A DNA stretch of 64,000 nt, taken from Papaver somniferum (lineage: Eukaryota; Streptophyta; Magnoliopsida; Ranunculales; Papaveraceae). Shown here in pieces: positions 45,355-56,048 of the stretch; position 1 is the first letter of the stretch, and each line of letters begins with the position of its first letter. The stretch lies in NCBI RefSeq assembly GCF_003573695.1, contig NC_039368.1:13830360-13894359 (forward strand), given 5' to 3'. Below the pieces are notes generated by a model. The model was given only the letters and a program-made list of their open reading frames with translations, had not been told where the DNA came from and did no database searches. Both the position numbers and the translations under genes were made by a program.

Positions 45355-46499
45355 ATGGTATCAGGAAGATAATAAAAAAAAAAAAATTTGTGACCTAGGG
45401 ATTTCTTTATATCGTCATTATTGTTTCATTCAATACCTCTTGTTCACTGGACAATTCATGTTGTCAATGTTGTTTCATTCAATACCTCTTGTTCACTGGA
45501 CAATGATGACATTATCTGCGGATAGTATCAATGAGAATACTTCAACTGCATCTATTTTCAACTTTTGATTTCTCTTATTCTGTTTTACCAATAACAAGAT
45601 AACCTTGTCTAGGTTAAGCTTGGTGAAACCCAACCACTTGGTTTGAAAAAATCAAATGGAGTCTATCCTCATCAGTATTAAAATATGTTTTTTGGTTTTA
45701 TTGATGAATCTTTAGCTTAACCTTCATCATATGTCCTTGTTAACAACGAAGAAACATTTAATCCTGAGTACTTCAGGTTGCGTAAATGGGATAGATTTTT
45801 GATGAGTTATCCAAATGAAAAAATTTCACCTTTTATTCTTTTATTTTTCTTGGTTTATCTACTTCCAAACAGGTGTGGAACTCACTTGAAAAAAACCTTT
45901 TCAAATCAATATGCTGCTTGTAGAACCATGCTTTGATATGAATTGTGTAGTAGTAGGGATTCATCTTTTATTGCTGATTATTTGCTTCGCATTATAAAAA
46001 TTACTAATTCATTAGATGTCGTCAATGAATATGTTATTGACACTTATTTGGTTATGTACGCCCTCAATGAAGTGGGTTAAGAATATGATATTGTTATTTT
46101 GTATCTAAAACAGAAACGCACCATATTTTTTCGGTGCTCTCAGGTCTACACTTATCCAACATAAGCAGTGGTTATCCAACTGAGATATAGAGATTAATAG
46201 GCACTGATTGTGTTATGGATTCCGTATTTTTAACCAAAACACGCATATTTTCAAATGATAACCTTCAATCCTCAAAAACCCCTCTACTCAAAACCAACAA
46301 CTCTAACATCACTTGTAAGATATGCAAGATAATTAGCTACAGTGTAGATAAATGTTTTTTCAAACATTCACCACCTAAAACAAACAACATCACCATCTCT
46401 AATTCAATTATTCGAGTCCATAATATCATTTACCAAAAGTATTTCCCTCCAATTCTCACATTCAACTTACATAATTTAGAGAAGAAAAAGACACTGAAA
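45355..46499 (+). pseudogene. Decayed Ty1/copia gag with PBS remnant
   Basis: TGGTATCAGGAAG at 45355 resembles a copia primer site. In shifting frames downstream come residues typical of the copia gag (UBN2/DUF4219) family: VWNSLEKTFSNQ at about 45870, SSFIADYLLRI at about 45960, then VVNEYVIDTYLVMYALNEVG, with frame changes and a stop. Near 46310 a knuckle-like CKICKIISYSVDKCFFKHS keeps the C, C and C of a CCHC motif. No longer frame survives. The next LTR begins at 46500. Confidence 0.65.
45421..45504 (+). repeat. Exact 35-bp direct repeat, 49-bp period
   Basis: 45421-45455 and 45470-45504 are identical (TTGTTTCATTCAATACCTCT and 15 more bases). It is a local duplication within the copia remnant. 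Confidence 0.85.
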
Positions 46500-48907
46500 T
46501 GACGACAATACCAAGTATACCACAATCCTTTTGATATCAACCTATATAAGGCACACCTTACGTGATTTACTATAAACAGAGACTGTCAAGAAGATAACAA
46601 CCACAAGATGTCTACTTGGTATATAGTATAAGTTCCGACCGAACCAACTATGGGATCGAACAAGTATTGATTGACGTGTAAGTGTATTTACTTTAATTAT
46701 AAAGACAAGCTAAATAATAGGAAGAAAAATAAATAACACGACACTAGATTCTGTTAACAAAGAAACAACAAATGCAGAAAAACTCGGAACCTAGTCCAGT
46801 TTTGAATACTCTCAGAATTAATTCGTTATAAAAAGAATACTACCAACTTGGTATAGTTGAAACCAAGTAAACTAACTCCAAGTTACCTAGTTCCTTCAGT
46901 ATCTATGCGCCTACTGCCAATCTGGTCAACGCACATGAACCCTAAGATATAGTCCATTATATTAAGTTGCTTCAGCCGTTGTGAAGACTTCTAGAACCCA
47001 ACTCATTTTGATCGTATTCTGAAACAGTAAAAAACTAATATGTTTTCGGCAACCGCTCTAAACCTCCGAAGCTAAATAAGAGATATATGCTGAGTTATAC
47101 AAAGGCTCTTGCTTTTAAAAGTTTAAACACCTTTGTATCGGTTTAGATCAACCAAGATCTAGATTATCGAGATAATTAAATCTTAGTTCACAACCTATCA
47201 GATTCGGATCCTAAAGAGAACCACCAAACGATAGATCTTCAATCTATACAACAAACTGTGGAAGTATATCAAAAATAAACCAACTTGTTGGATCCCAGCC
47301 AATCAAGTGTACACGAATTATAATCACAAATATCATAAACCAATCAGAAATCTTCTTGCATTCAATTTACCTGGACAAATAACTTGATTCCCTTATGGTC
47401 AATCATGGACAAAACTGAGTCTGTTAATAATGAATGATCACAAGCATATATTTAGATTTAAAAACATATCTGAACCTTGTCGATCCTTGATATAGTTCGA
47501 GTGACCTTATATCGGAAGATAAGGATCATCCTGGAATAAACAAAATTAAGTGCAATCAAGGTTCAACTTATCGTTAGTCAATCAGATTAATAATCCAAAA
47601 CTAAAATAATTATATGATTCTAATTTCCCATCAGTGGTACTTCTAGACACTTCTTAATCACACATAAGTCTTCAAAGAGCTGAAGTAAGACATTCCGCCT
47701 AATTAGGTTATTTTCTCTTCAAGTAAGTATTACAACTAATACTACTAGTCGGATATCATACTGACTACAAAATGAAGTATGTGTGTCGGGAAAAGTTTGT
47801 AAGAAGAACAACTATCACTATTTATAGACCAAGGTAGTTTGGACACCAAGGAATTTCCATAACCGAAAATAGCAAAAGATATGCAATAAATACCAAGTTT
47901 CCATTTTTACTAATTCCAACTATTATACCGGAATCGCTCATGGATGATAACTCAATACTAGCTAACATACAAGTACACTTTACTGATATATTATACAGAG
48001 ATATGCTTTACTTATTGGGAAAGTAAAGACATATAAATTCGAAAACCAAATAAATATTCTCAAATATTTTGGTTCGGGATCTCACCTTAAGTATTAAGGA
48101 ATATATTCGAACAATAAATACATAAGATTCTAGCTTGTGTTTAAATACTCATAACACCGATATTGTGAACTTTCCTAAATAACAACTTATATTCCAATAT
48201 CCATGTAAACCCTAAAGTGTATACATAGATTTATTATTAGGGATCGTTCCATCAAGTGATCCTCAAGGTAGGGATCGAGTCCTTCTAAAGATCCCCAAGG
48301 AATCAAACCACCAATAAATCCCTTTGATCCATATCAACTACGAACAACTTTCACAAGTCTACTTCCTTGAACTCATGCAGTTAAACATAGTTTTCTAGGC
48401 ATCAAATCAACCCAAAGTTCAACACACAATCTGATAATTAAAAAATTACATACATAGTGTTATGTTGCGTACAAGAAGATCAAAGAATAAATGTTATACT
48501 TCGATTCCAATATACCAAAGTTGTAAAACACTTATATATTCTTCCTTGACACTTTGATCATAATGTAATGATAATGATCAAGTCATCAATACTAGAGATT
48601 CATATATATAACTTTGTATGTTATGTATTCAATATAAACGACTTGGAACCAATGAGATAGAAATGGAAGCAAGTCAAGTATGCATTATTAATCTCGAAAA
48701 GAAGAATGGTGTGTTCGTTGATGTCGATACGACTTAAGTTTCTTCAAAGTAACACGAGTTTGTCTTAACATTACTACACTTCCTAGTCTGACCTGACGAA
48801 GTTGACTCTAGTAATTTAATCAAGCAACCTTGAGTTTTGGAACTAATATATACTAATCAAACTTGACTACCCATGCTTGGTAGGTTCAACCGAGCAATGC
48901 TCTAATA
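46500..48907 (-). repeat. Diverged SIRE-like LTR
   Basis: On the minus strand it starts TATTAGAGCATTGCTCGGTT, matching the TGTTAGAGC...GCTCGG start of the other SIRE-like LTRs but with TG changed to TA. It ends ...TTGTCGTCA at 46500. The part at about 46740-46830 matches the conserved ACTAGGT...CTGCATTTG...CTCGTTAACA segment. Length 2408 bp. No PBS or polypurine tract adjoins it and the flanking pentamers (TGAAA and AACAC) differ, so it is a solo or truncated LTR. It holds no gene. Confidence 0.65.
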
Positions 48908-50445
48908 AACACCTTATGTCATTCATTCCATCTAGGTAAAACCAACAAATTACTTTTTCATCTGTATCACTTGAGCTCATACATTGTGATATTTTGGAAA
49001 CCTCACCAACTTTGCCATACTTGAGATATATATATACTAGGTATCACCCCGTCCTATGTCCGGGGCTCAACCTTTTTGTAATAACCGAAAATAACTTCTA
49101 TTATGTGTTTCATTTAATAAATCATACGCTTCCATAATGAGTGAATTATATTGCGCTCGATAGTTCGCTGAATTATAAGTAAATTTTAATAATTTTTTAA
49201 TAATTAGATCGTGTCAATAATCTAAAATAATATTTAAATAAACCAAAAATTGTATGACGCCGTATATGAAGAGCTCGGACCATTTGATGAAATATTTAGC
49301 TTCAACAGTGAATGATGTTGCTAATACTGCTAATCCTACTAAAAAAATCATATCACCAGGTCTTGATATTTCTCAAGCAGTAGCGTAACTGGTGCATATT
49401 TAGATATCTCCAAAGAAATATTTTCTATTGTTTAGCAAAGTATAGATCTGTGAGCATGCATGTATTCATGTTTACACATTGCAAGATCTAGAACGACATA
49501 AGTACCCGAAACTTGACGGTATCCATGTCCAAAGCAAAGGGAAGACTTGGCTGTTCTCAAGCCAATCAAATTGGGACAGAAGCTGAAGGTCGTGCCTGTC
49601 AAATGTTTACACTAACGCCCAGTACAAAATCATTTACTAAAATAACTATTAGCCAGAATAGCTAGTGGAATCTTTGAGCCTTTACTGAGTAAGCGCCTCC
49701 AAGCGGGAACCTGATTGATATTTTCTAATTCTATTGCTAAGAATGTCATTATCGTTACTTGTGTATTTTTATTGAAATTCCCAGCTTAAGATTTCTGATT
49801 ATTTTTTTATATGGCAACTGAAGTATATGACCTCCAAAGTTAATACATGGTAGCCAAAATAATATTATGATGATTAAAATGTTGTAGAATTTTCTTTACC
49901 TTCCAAGAGCACTAAACCTAATGCTATTTATTTTTTCTAATCCTAGAAGTAAAATATTACCCAGTTTTTTTAAAAATCATCCATGTTCAGAATTAAGCTT
50001 GAATAGGTTTCCTAAAGTTTCCCAAACCATTGCTTGCAAAACTATTTTGTAAGGTTGCCTAGGATTCTCAATGTCCATATTTGTGAAAGAAAACCTTCCA
50101 AAAGAATGTAAATAAAGTTGTGTAATTGTGCAAAAAAGTGAGGGATGCGGTCAAAAGAAAAATGTTGTGGCCTCTGTCTATATATTACGACATACCTTTG
50201 TTTGCAATTAAGGGTTAGGATATGGTTTTGTCGGGCCGTAGCATAATGCCAATCTCGAAAATTTCCTTAAGTCGATCAAAAGATTCAAAACTAATATTTA
50301 GTTTCATTTGTTGATAAACTACATCGATCAAAAAAAAAGAAAAAATGTTCCAAATATTTGGATCAAATACCTCTCGATGATATTCTATAAACTACCATCC
50401 CAAAGATTTTTATTTTCTACTTCATCTAAACCTACTTGTTAGCTA
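48908..50445. other. Intergenic, no gene seen
   Basis: About 1.5 kb of AT-rich sequence without a supported gene. A phrase CACCCCGTCCTATGTCCGGG at 49046, following a TATATATATA run, has the look of a repeat end but could not be assigned. No tRNA or element with paired ends was found. Confidence 0.4.
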
Positions 50446-50450
50446 TAATA

Positions 50451-50781
50451 TGTTGTGATTACACAACATATTGACAATCAAAGGATGGAAATGAGGGATA
50501 AAATTGGTGATTAACACCTCTTGGATCGAAGAACCAAACCAATTATCTGGGAAAAATAGCCGCAACCAAAGATAAAAACTTTATTAATTTTCAGATAACC
50601 ACCAACAGAGTTTTCTTACAGCTTAAAAGAACAATTATTGGCCTAACCCTAAGCAATGGATCACACACACGTGTCCTTAATCAAGCGTCTAGTAATCATC
50701 CAGTAATGGAATTGCTAAATACACCCAAGATAGCACTAAAGGCAGACTAAAGAGATATCCCCTACAATGCATACTGTGACA
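50451..50781 (-). repeat. Reina-like element, 3' LTR
   Basis: 331 bp. On the minus strand it reads TGTCACAGTATGCATTG...AATCACAACA, preceded by the purine tract CAGGGGTAGGTAA. It is collinear with 55334-55664 with a limited number of substitutions. Confidence 0.92.
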
Positions 50782-52490
50782 TTACCTACCCCTGAAAAAC
50801 ATCCTTGTCCTCAAGGATGAACTTTGGATAGTGAGTGCGAATGTTGGAAGAGTGTTCCCATGTTGCATTTCTCTGGGGAAGAATTAGTACATTGAATCAA
50901 TACCTGCTTGACAAGCTTCGTGCCCTGTAGAATGGTCCTTGTATCCAAAATCTTTTCAGGTAGCATAATCACTTGGCCTTCATGATCCACTAGTGGCAAA
51001 GATAGTGAGGGAGTGTGCTTCTGGACAATGTGTTTCTTGAGTTGAGAGACATAGAATACATGATAAATTCGAGAGTGTGATGGTAAGTCTAACCTATAAG
51101 CCACTTTGCCAATGCACTGAAGAATTTGATAAGGACCATAGAACTTGGAAAATAGCTTAAAAAATTTTCTCAAGGAAAGAGAGGATTGTATGTATGGTTG
51201 GAGTTTGAGGTAGACAAAGTCTCTTGCTGCAAAAGTTCTATCTTGTCTGGACCTGTCAGCATATAGCTTCATTCTCTCCTGAGCTCTAAGAAGGGACTCT
51301 TTGAATATATCAAGCATGGAAGCTCTGTCCTTCAAATAAGTCTCAACTGCAACAACTGAAGTGGTAGTGGCAGAAGGAAAAGCAAGATGAGGGGGAACAT
51401 ACCCATACAATGCCTGAAAATGAGAAGTATTTAAACTTGTGTGGTAGCTAGTATTATACCACCATTCATCCAATGCTAAGAATTCAGTCCATTTCCTTGG
51501 TTTGTGGCCAATGATGCACCTTAAATAATTCTCAACACAAGCATTGATCCTTTCAGTTTTTCCATCTGTTTGGGGGTGATAGGTTGTGCTTAGGTTGATG
51601 CTGGTACCCAATGCTTTAAATAGGTCTTGCCAGAAATTGTTGGTGAAGACTTTATCTCTGTCAGACACAAATGGAAGAGGGTAATCCATGTGATTTTGCC
51701 ACCTGAGTTAGGAATGAATGAGCTACAGATGCAGCAGTATAAGGATGTTGCAGAGCTAAGAAGTGTGCATATTTTGTCAGTCTGTCTACCACCACTAGAA
51801 TGACACTTTTCTTGCAGCTGAGAGGCAGACCTTCTATAAAATCCATTATAATATGCTGCCAAGCATGTTCAGGTATAGGCAGAGGTTGCAGAAGGCCAGC
51901 AGAGTTAGTGTGATCAGCTTTGTTTCTTTGGCATACATCACACTGAGAGACAAGGGAGACTATATCCATATGTATACCTGACCAATAAAAATGACTTCTT
52001 TCCCTTACAGAAATAGCTTGAATTCCAGAATGGCCTCCAATGGCAGAAGTATGTAGAGAATGTAATAGTTTATCTCTAATCTGAGCACCAGTACCTATAT
52101 AAAGTTTATTCTTGTATCTCGGAACACCATCAATGAATGAGTATTTAGGTATAGAATCGGGGCTGAGTAGTAGTTGAGACATAGGGTGATTGGCCCTGAC
52201 GTCATTAACATAGCTCTGCTGAACTTCTTGTACCCAAGATGGTGTAGAGATTGCCATGGAGTGGCAAGTAGCAGGAACTGAGGGTCTTCTAGAAAGTGCA
52301 TCTGCAACCACATTATCACAACCCTTCTTATACTGAATGTCATAGTCAAACCCCAATAATTTGATGATCCATTTTTGTTGGAATGCAGTGGTAACCTTAA
52401 GTACTTCACGCTTTGATGATCAGTTTTTATGGTGAACTTGGTACCTTGGAGATAATGCTTCCACCTTTGAACTGCAATAACAATAGCCAA
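50782..52490 (-). pseudogene. Reina-like RNase H end, integrase and chromodomain
   Basis: From 52490 the RNase H continues (AIVIAVQRWKHYLQG, TDHQS). After a further break, 52356-51661 holds VADALSRR, the HHCC domain (GGHSGIQA...CDVCQRNK), the catalytic DFIEGLP and VDRLTKYAHF. A one-base insertion near 51668 moves the rest to 51689-50811: SDRDKVFTNNFWQ, HPQTDGKTERIN, GPYQILQCIGKVAYRLDLP and the chromodomain start. A last frame change near 50865 shifts the end (ATWE and LEDKDVFQG in another frame). Integrase residues D, D and E survive but not in one frame. Confidence 0.88.
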
Positions 52491-54370
52491 AAATTTCTTC
52501 TCTACTTGCAGCTCTAGGTCCTAGTGGCTTGTTGAAGTAAGCAATTGGTTTCTTGTCTTGCAATAGGACAGCTGCAATGCACATTTCACTAGCATCACTT
52601 TCCAATACAAAGGTCTTAGAAAAATCAGGTAAAGCCAATACAGGTGTAGAGCTCATTGCCTGTTTGAGTGTCTCAAAGGCAGATGTAGCAGCTGAGCTCC
52701 ACTGGAAGGAGTTTTTCTTGAGGATATTAGTGAATGGCTTGCTTATAACTCTATAATACTGCACAAACTTTCTGTAATAACCTGTAAGGCCCAGAAACCC
52801 TCTCAGTTCTTTAATGTTCTTTGGGATTGGCCAAGATTGCATACAAGCAATCTTATTGGGATCATCACACACCCCTTCTGTTGTGACTATATGACCCAGA
52901 TACTCCAAAGAAGGTTGGCCAAAGCAACATTTGGACAGGTTGGCAAAGAGTTGGTGTTGTCTGAGCAGTGTAAAGACCAATCTGAGATGCTCCAAATGTT
53001 CACTCATGCTTTTACAATAAATAAGTATGTCATCAAAGAAGACTAACACAAACTTTCTTAAGAATGGCTGAAAAATATCATTCATTAGAGCTTGAAAAGT
53101 GGCATGGGAATTGGTGAGGCCAAATGGCATGACCTTAAACTCATAATGGACTTGATGACTTCTAAAAGCTGTTTTGTGGATGTCAAGATCATGAAATCTT
53201 GTTTGATGATATCCTTCCCTCAGATCTATCTTTGAAAAGATGATGGCACCATGTAGTTCATCTAGCAATTCATACACAAAAGGGATAGGAAACTTATGTT
53301 TAATAGTGATGTTGTTGAGCTTCCTATAATCCACACAGAATCTCCATGAATTATCTTTCTTTCTTACAAGAATAATGGGAGAGGAAAATGGACTGTGGCT
53401 AGGCTGAATAATCCCAGTGTGAAGCATTTTCTTAACCAATTGTTCAACTACTCCTTTCTGCACATAAGGACACTTACAAGCCCTTTGGTTGACATGTGAG
53501 GAGTTGGATTGTAAGGGAATTCTATGGTCCAAACTTCTTGCAGGTGGAAGAGTGGAAGGTTCTTGAAATATATCAGGATATTCTTGCAAGAGTGGCAGTA
53601 AAATGTATGGAGTGGTAGGGGGTGTTGAAGTTATATCGATGGAGAATAGTTGAGTTACCACCCCATGGGAATGTTTTAGAAAGAACTTTTTGACTGCCTC
53701 CCCACTCATCATCAGGAATGAATGTTTTGTAGTAGTGCCTTGCAATGTAATAAGTTTGGTATTGTATAGAAAGGAAACACTAAGTTTTGCAAAATTGAAG
53801 GTCACATCACCTAATTTCTTAAACCAATCTGCTCCAAGTACTATGTCACACCCTCCAAGTGGTAATACTCTCAAGTTTTCCATAAAATGGTGCCCTTGCA
53901 TGCTCCATTGTAGTTTAGGACAAATGCCTGAACTTGTTGTTTGCTCTCCATTGGCAATAGTGACCAGCATAGGAGAAGTTGGTGTGGCAGAGTACTTGAA
54001 GGAAGTAACCAAGGCACTGTCAATGAAACTAGTGGTGCTACCTGTGTCAATAAGGATAGACACAGTCTTCTTGTTGATGAGGCCAAGGATCCTCATGGTA
54101 TCACTAGTGGCAGGGACAGTGAGAGCATGAAGAGATACTTCAACTTCAGATTGAACCGGAGATTCAGGTGCCTCAAGAAACACTTCTTCTTCCTCCCCAG
54201 TTTCCTGTGATTCCGTAGAGTCCATGTGTAACATGTATAACTTTTGTTTACCCTTACAAAAGTGGTCAGGCTTGTATACTGCATCACAAGTATAACAGAG
54301 CCCTTGATCTCTTCTTTTGTCCATGTCCTCCTGAGAGAGTCTTTTAATGATATGAGGTGTAGAGGTGGAC
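52491..54370 (-). pseudogene. Reina-like protease, reverse transcriptase, RNase H start
   Basis: One open frame of about 620 codons. It begins near a gag knuckle (CYTCDAVYKPDHFCKGK), then the protease ILIDTGSTTSFID, then RT with WRFCVDYRKLNNITI, FSKIDLREGYHQ and PFGLTNSHATFQ. The catalytic FFDDILIY keeps both aspartates. RNase H begins LESDASEMCIAAVLLQ and breaks at about 52487, where one base is missing after SREE. This is the best-preserved stretch of the element. Confidence 0.9.
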
Positions 54371-55295
54371 TTTGGTGTAGGTGTGAAAAAGATTTTGGGG
54401 TGGAAGGGCTAGATTTGGGTGAAGTGATTATTGGTTTAGGAGGTAAGGGGTTAGGAGTGTATGGTCTCTGTGGGCTGTAATGGTTATTGAAGGATTTGGT
54501 AAATGGCTTGGAGGCTGCATTAGCTAATTGAAGTTTCTTCTCTTGGAGTCTAGCTAATGAGAAAGCATCATCTAGAGTTTGTGGGTGGAACATGGATACA
54601 GTTTTGCCAATGTCATCCTTCAATCCACTGAGGAAGCTCATAACAAAGTAGGATTTACTCAAAGAAGGGTTCATACGTAGCATCAAAGCTTTGAGTGATT
54701 CAAATTCATCATAATAATCATCCACAGAAGATGACTGAACTAATTTATTGAAGCTACCGACAAAATTTTCTTATACAGGATTTTCAAATCTAGCACATAA
54801 ATGGAAAGATAAATCTTGCCAGGTAATTCTATTTCGATTAATTTGAAAATTTAGAAACCATTTCTCAGCCTTACCTTCTAAATAGATTGCCTCTATGTCG
54901 ACTTTCATATGTTCTTCAATATCATTGAGTTCGAAGTATCTTTCACTCTTCTGGATCCATACTCTTGGGTTATCTCCATCAAATCGGGGAAAGTCTAGTT
55001 TTGGAATCCGATGATGGTGATTAGAAAAGCTAGAATGATGACGATGAGAATAATTTGTGTAGTCGTCATCCTTCTGATGTGAACCTTCTGGATCTTCAGG
55101 TCGATTGTGATTTGCAGGTTTACGGAGCAACTGAATAAGACTGCGGTTATTCTCTTGTAAGGTTTCTCTGAAACTAGCCTTCACAGTATCAATTTGTGTA
55201 GTAAGACCAGTGGAAAGCGTTTTGAGATCAGATTGAAGCTTACTGATAGCAGTTTCATTAGCTGAGGTTTTTGTTTCAAGGTCTTTGAGCGTCAT
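54330..55295 (-). pseudogene. Reina-like gag with an in-frame stop
   Basis: Starts at ATG 55295 (MTLKDLETKTSANETAISKL, a coiled-coil-like start). It has KLDFPRFDGDNPRVWIQKSE, the conserved gag entry motif, and KAEKWFLNFQ. A TAA at 54771-54773 interrupts the frame just before VGSFNKL. The same frame then continues to about 54370 (FVMSFLSGLKDDIG), where a frame change leads to the nucleocapsid and pol part. Confidence 0.85.
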
Positions 55296-55318
55296 TGAAA
55301 AAAATGGGGTGAAAACAA

Positions 55319-55331
55319 GGCTCCGATACCA
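55319..55331 (-). other. Reina-like primer-binding site (tRNA-Met type)
   Basis: TGGTATCGGAGCC on the minus strand, two bases after the 5' LTR end. It matches the initiator tRNA-Met complement TGGTATCAGAGC apart from one base. Confidence 0.85.
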
Positions 55332-55333
55332 AT

Positions 55334-55664
55334 TGTTGTGATTACACAACAAATTGACAATCAAAGGATGGAAATGAGGGATAAAATTGGTGATTAACAC
55401 CTCTTGGATCGAAGAATCAAGCCAATTATCTGGGAAAAATAGCCGCAGACAAAGATAAACACTTCATTAATTTTCAGATAACCACCAACAGAGTTTTCTT
55501 ACAGCTTAAAAAAACAATTATTGGCCTAACCCTAAGCAATGGATCACACACACGTGTCATTAATCAAGTGGCTAGTAATCATCCAGTAATGGAATTGCTA
55601 AATAAGCCCAAGGCAACACTAAAGGCATACTAAAGAGATAGCCCCTATAATGCATACTGTGACA
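55334..55664 (-). repeat. Reina-like element, 5' LTR
   Basis: 331 bp with the same ends as the copy at 50451-50781. A few substitutions separate the two, for example near 50545 against 55428 and 50690 against 55573. Confidence 0.92.
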
Positions 55665-55669
55665 TAATG

Positions 55670-56043
55670 ATAAATGCCATTAACATCTTTTTCTCTGTCT
55701 CATTGTCTCGTATAAAAAACATTAAAACTAAACAAAACCCAACCCAATCCTCAAATCCACTTAAAACGCCGTTGAATCAATCTCTTTATAATAAAAACTC
55801 GTTCCCACAATCAGTAAACCACCGTCTAAGTGGTCTTAGTAATAGCATGTAAATTTCCCTCTGAATAAAATAACTTCTTTGAATCCTCTTCTCAATATTT
55901 TCTTTTTTAATCGCTTCTCAATATTTGTCGGACTTTTGGACGGTGGATATTTATGGAAGTTCATATTTGTCCCACCCCTTTTCAACGGTGGATATATCTC
56001 CAGACATAGGCAACATTTTCTCTTTCTCTCCGTCTCTCTCTAT
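55670..56043. other. Non-coding spacer between two elements
   Basis: About 370 bp, AT-rich, ending in a CTCTCTCTATATATATA run that provided the insertion site of the next LTR. No gene is seen. Confidence 0.5.
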
Positions 56044-56048
56044 ATATA

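Larger units (their letters stand above)
50451..55664 (-). mobile_element. Reina-like Ty3/gypsy chromovirus, degenerate
   Basis: A complete 5214-bp copy on the minus strand with two 331-bp LTRs, a tRNA-Met type PBS, gag-protease-RT-RNase H-integrase order and a chromodomain-like tail (PEKILDTRTILQGTKLVKQVL). Small size, short LTRs and the tail fit the Reina clade of plant chromoviruses. Flanks are TAATA (50446-50450) and TAATG (55665-55669), a target duplication with one change. Frames are broken at six or more points, so it is not autonomous. Confidence 0.9.

Noticed and set aside
53690..54210. Plus-strand frames of 89-146 codons
   Set aside because: They are antisense to the Reina-like protease and gag.
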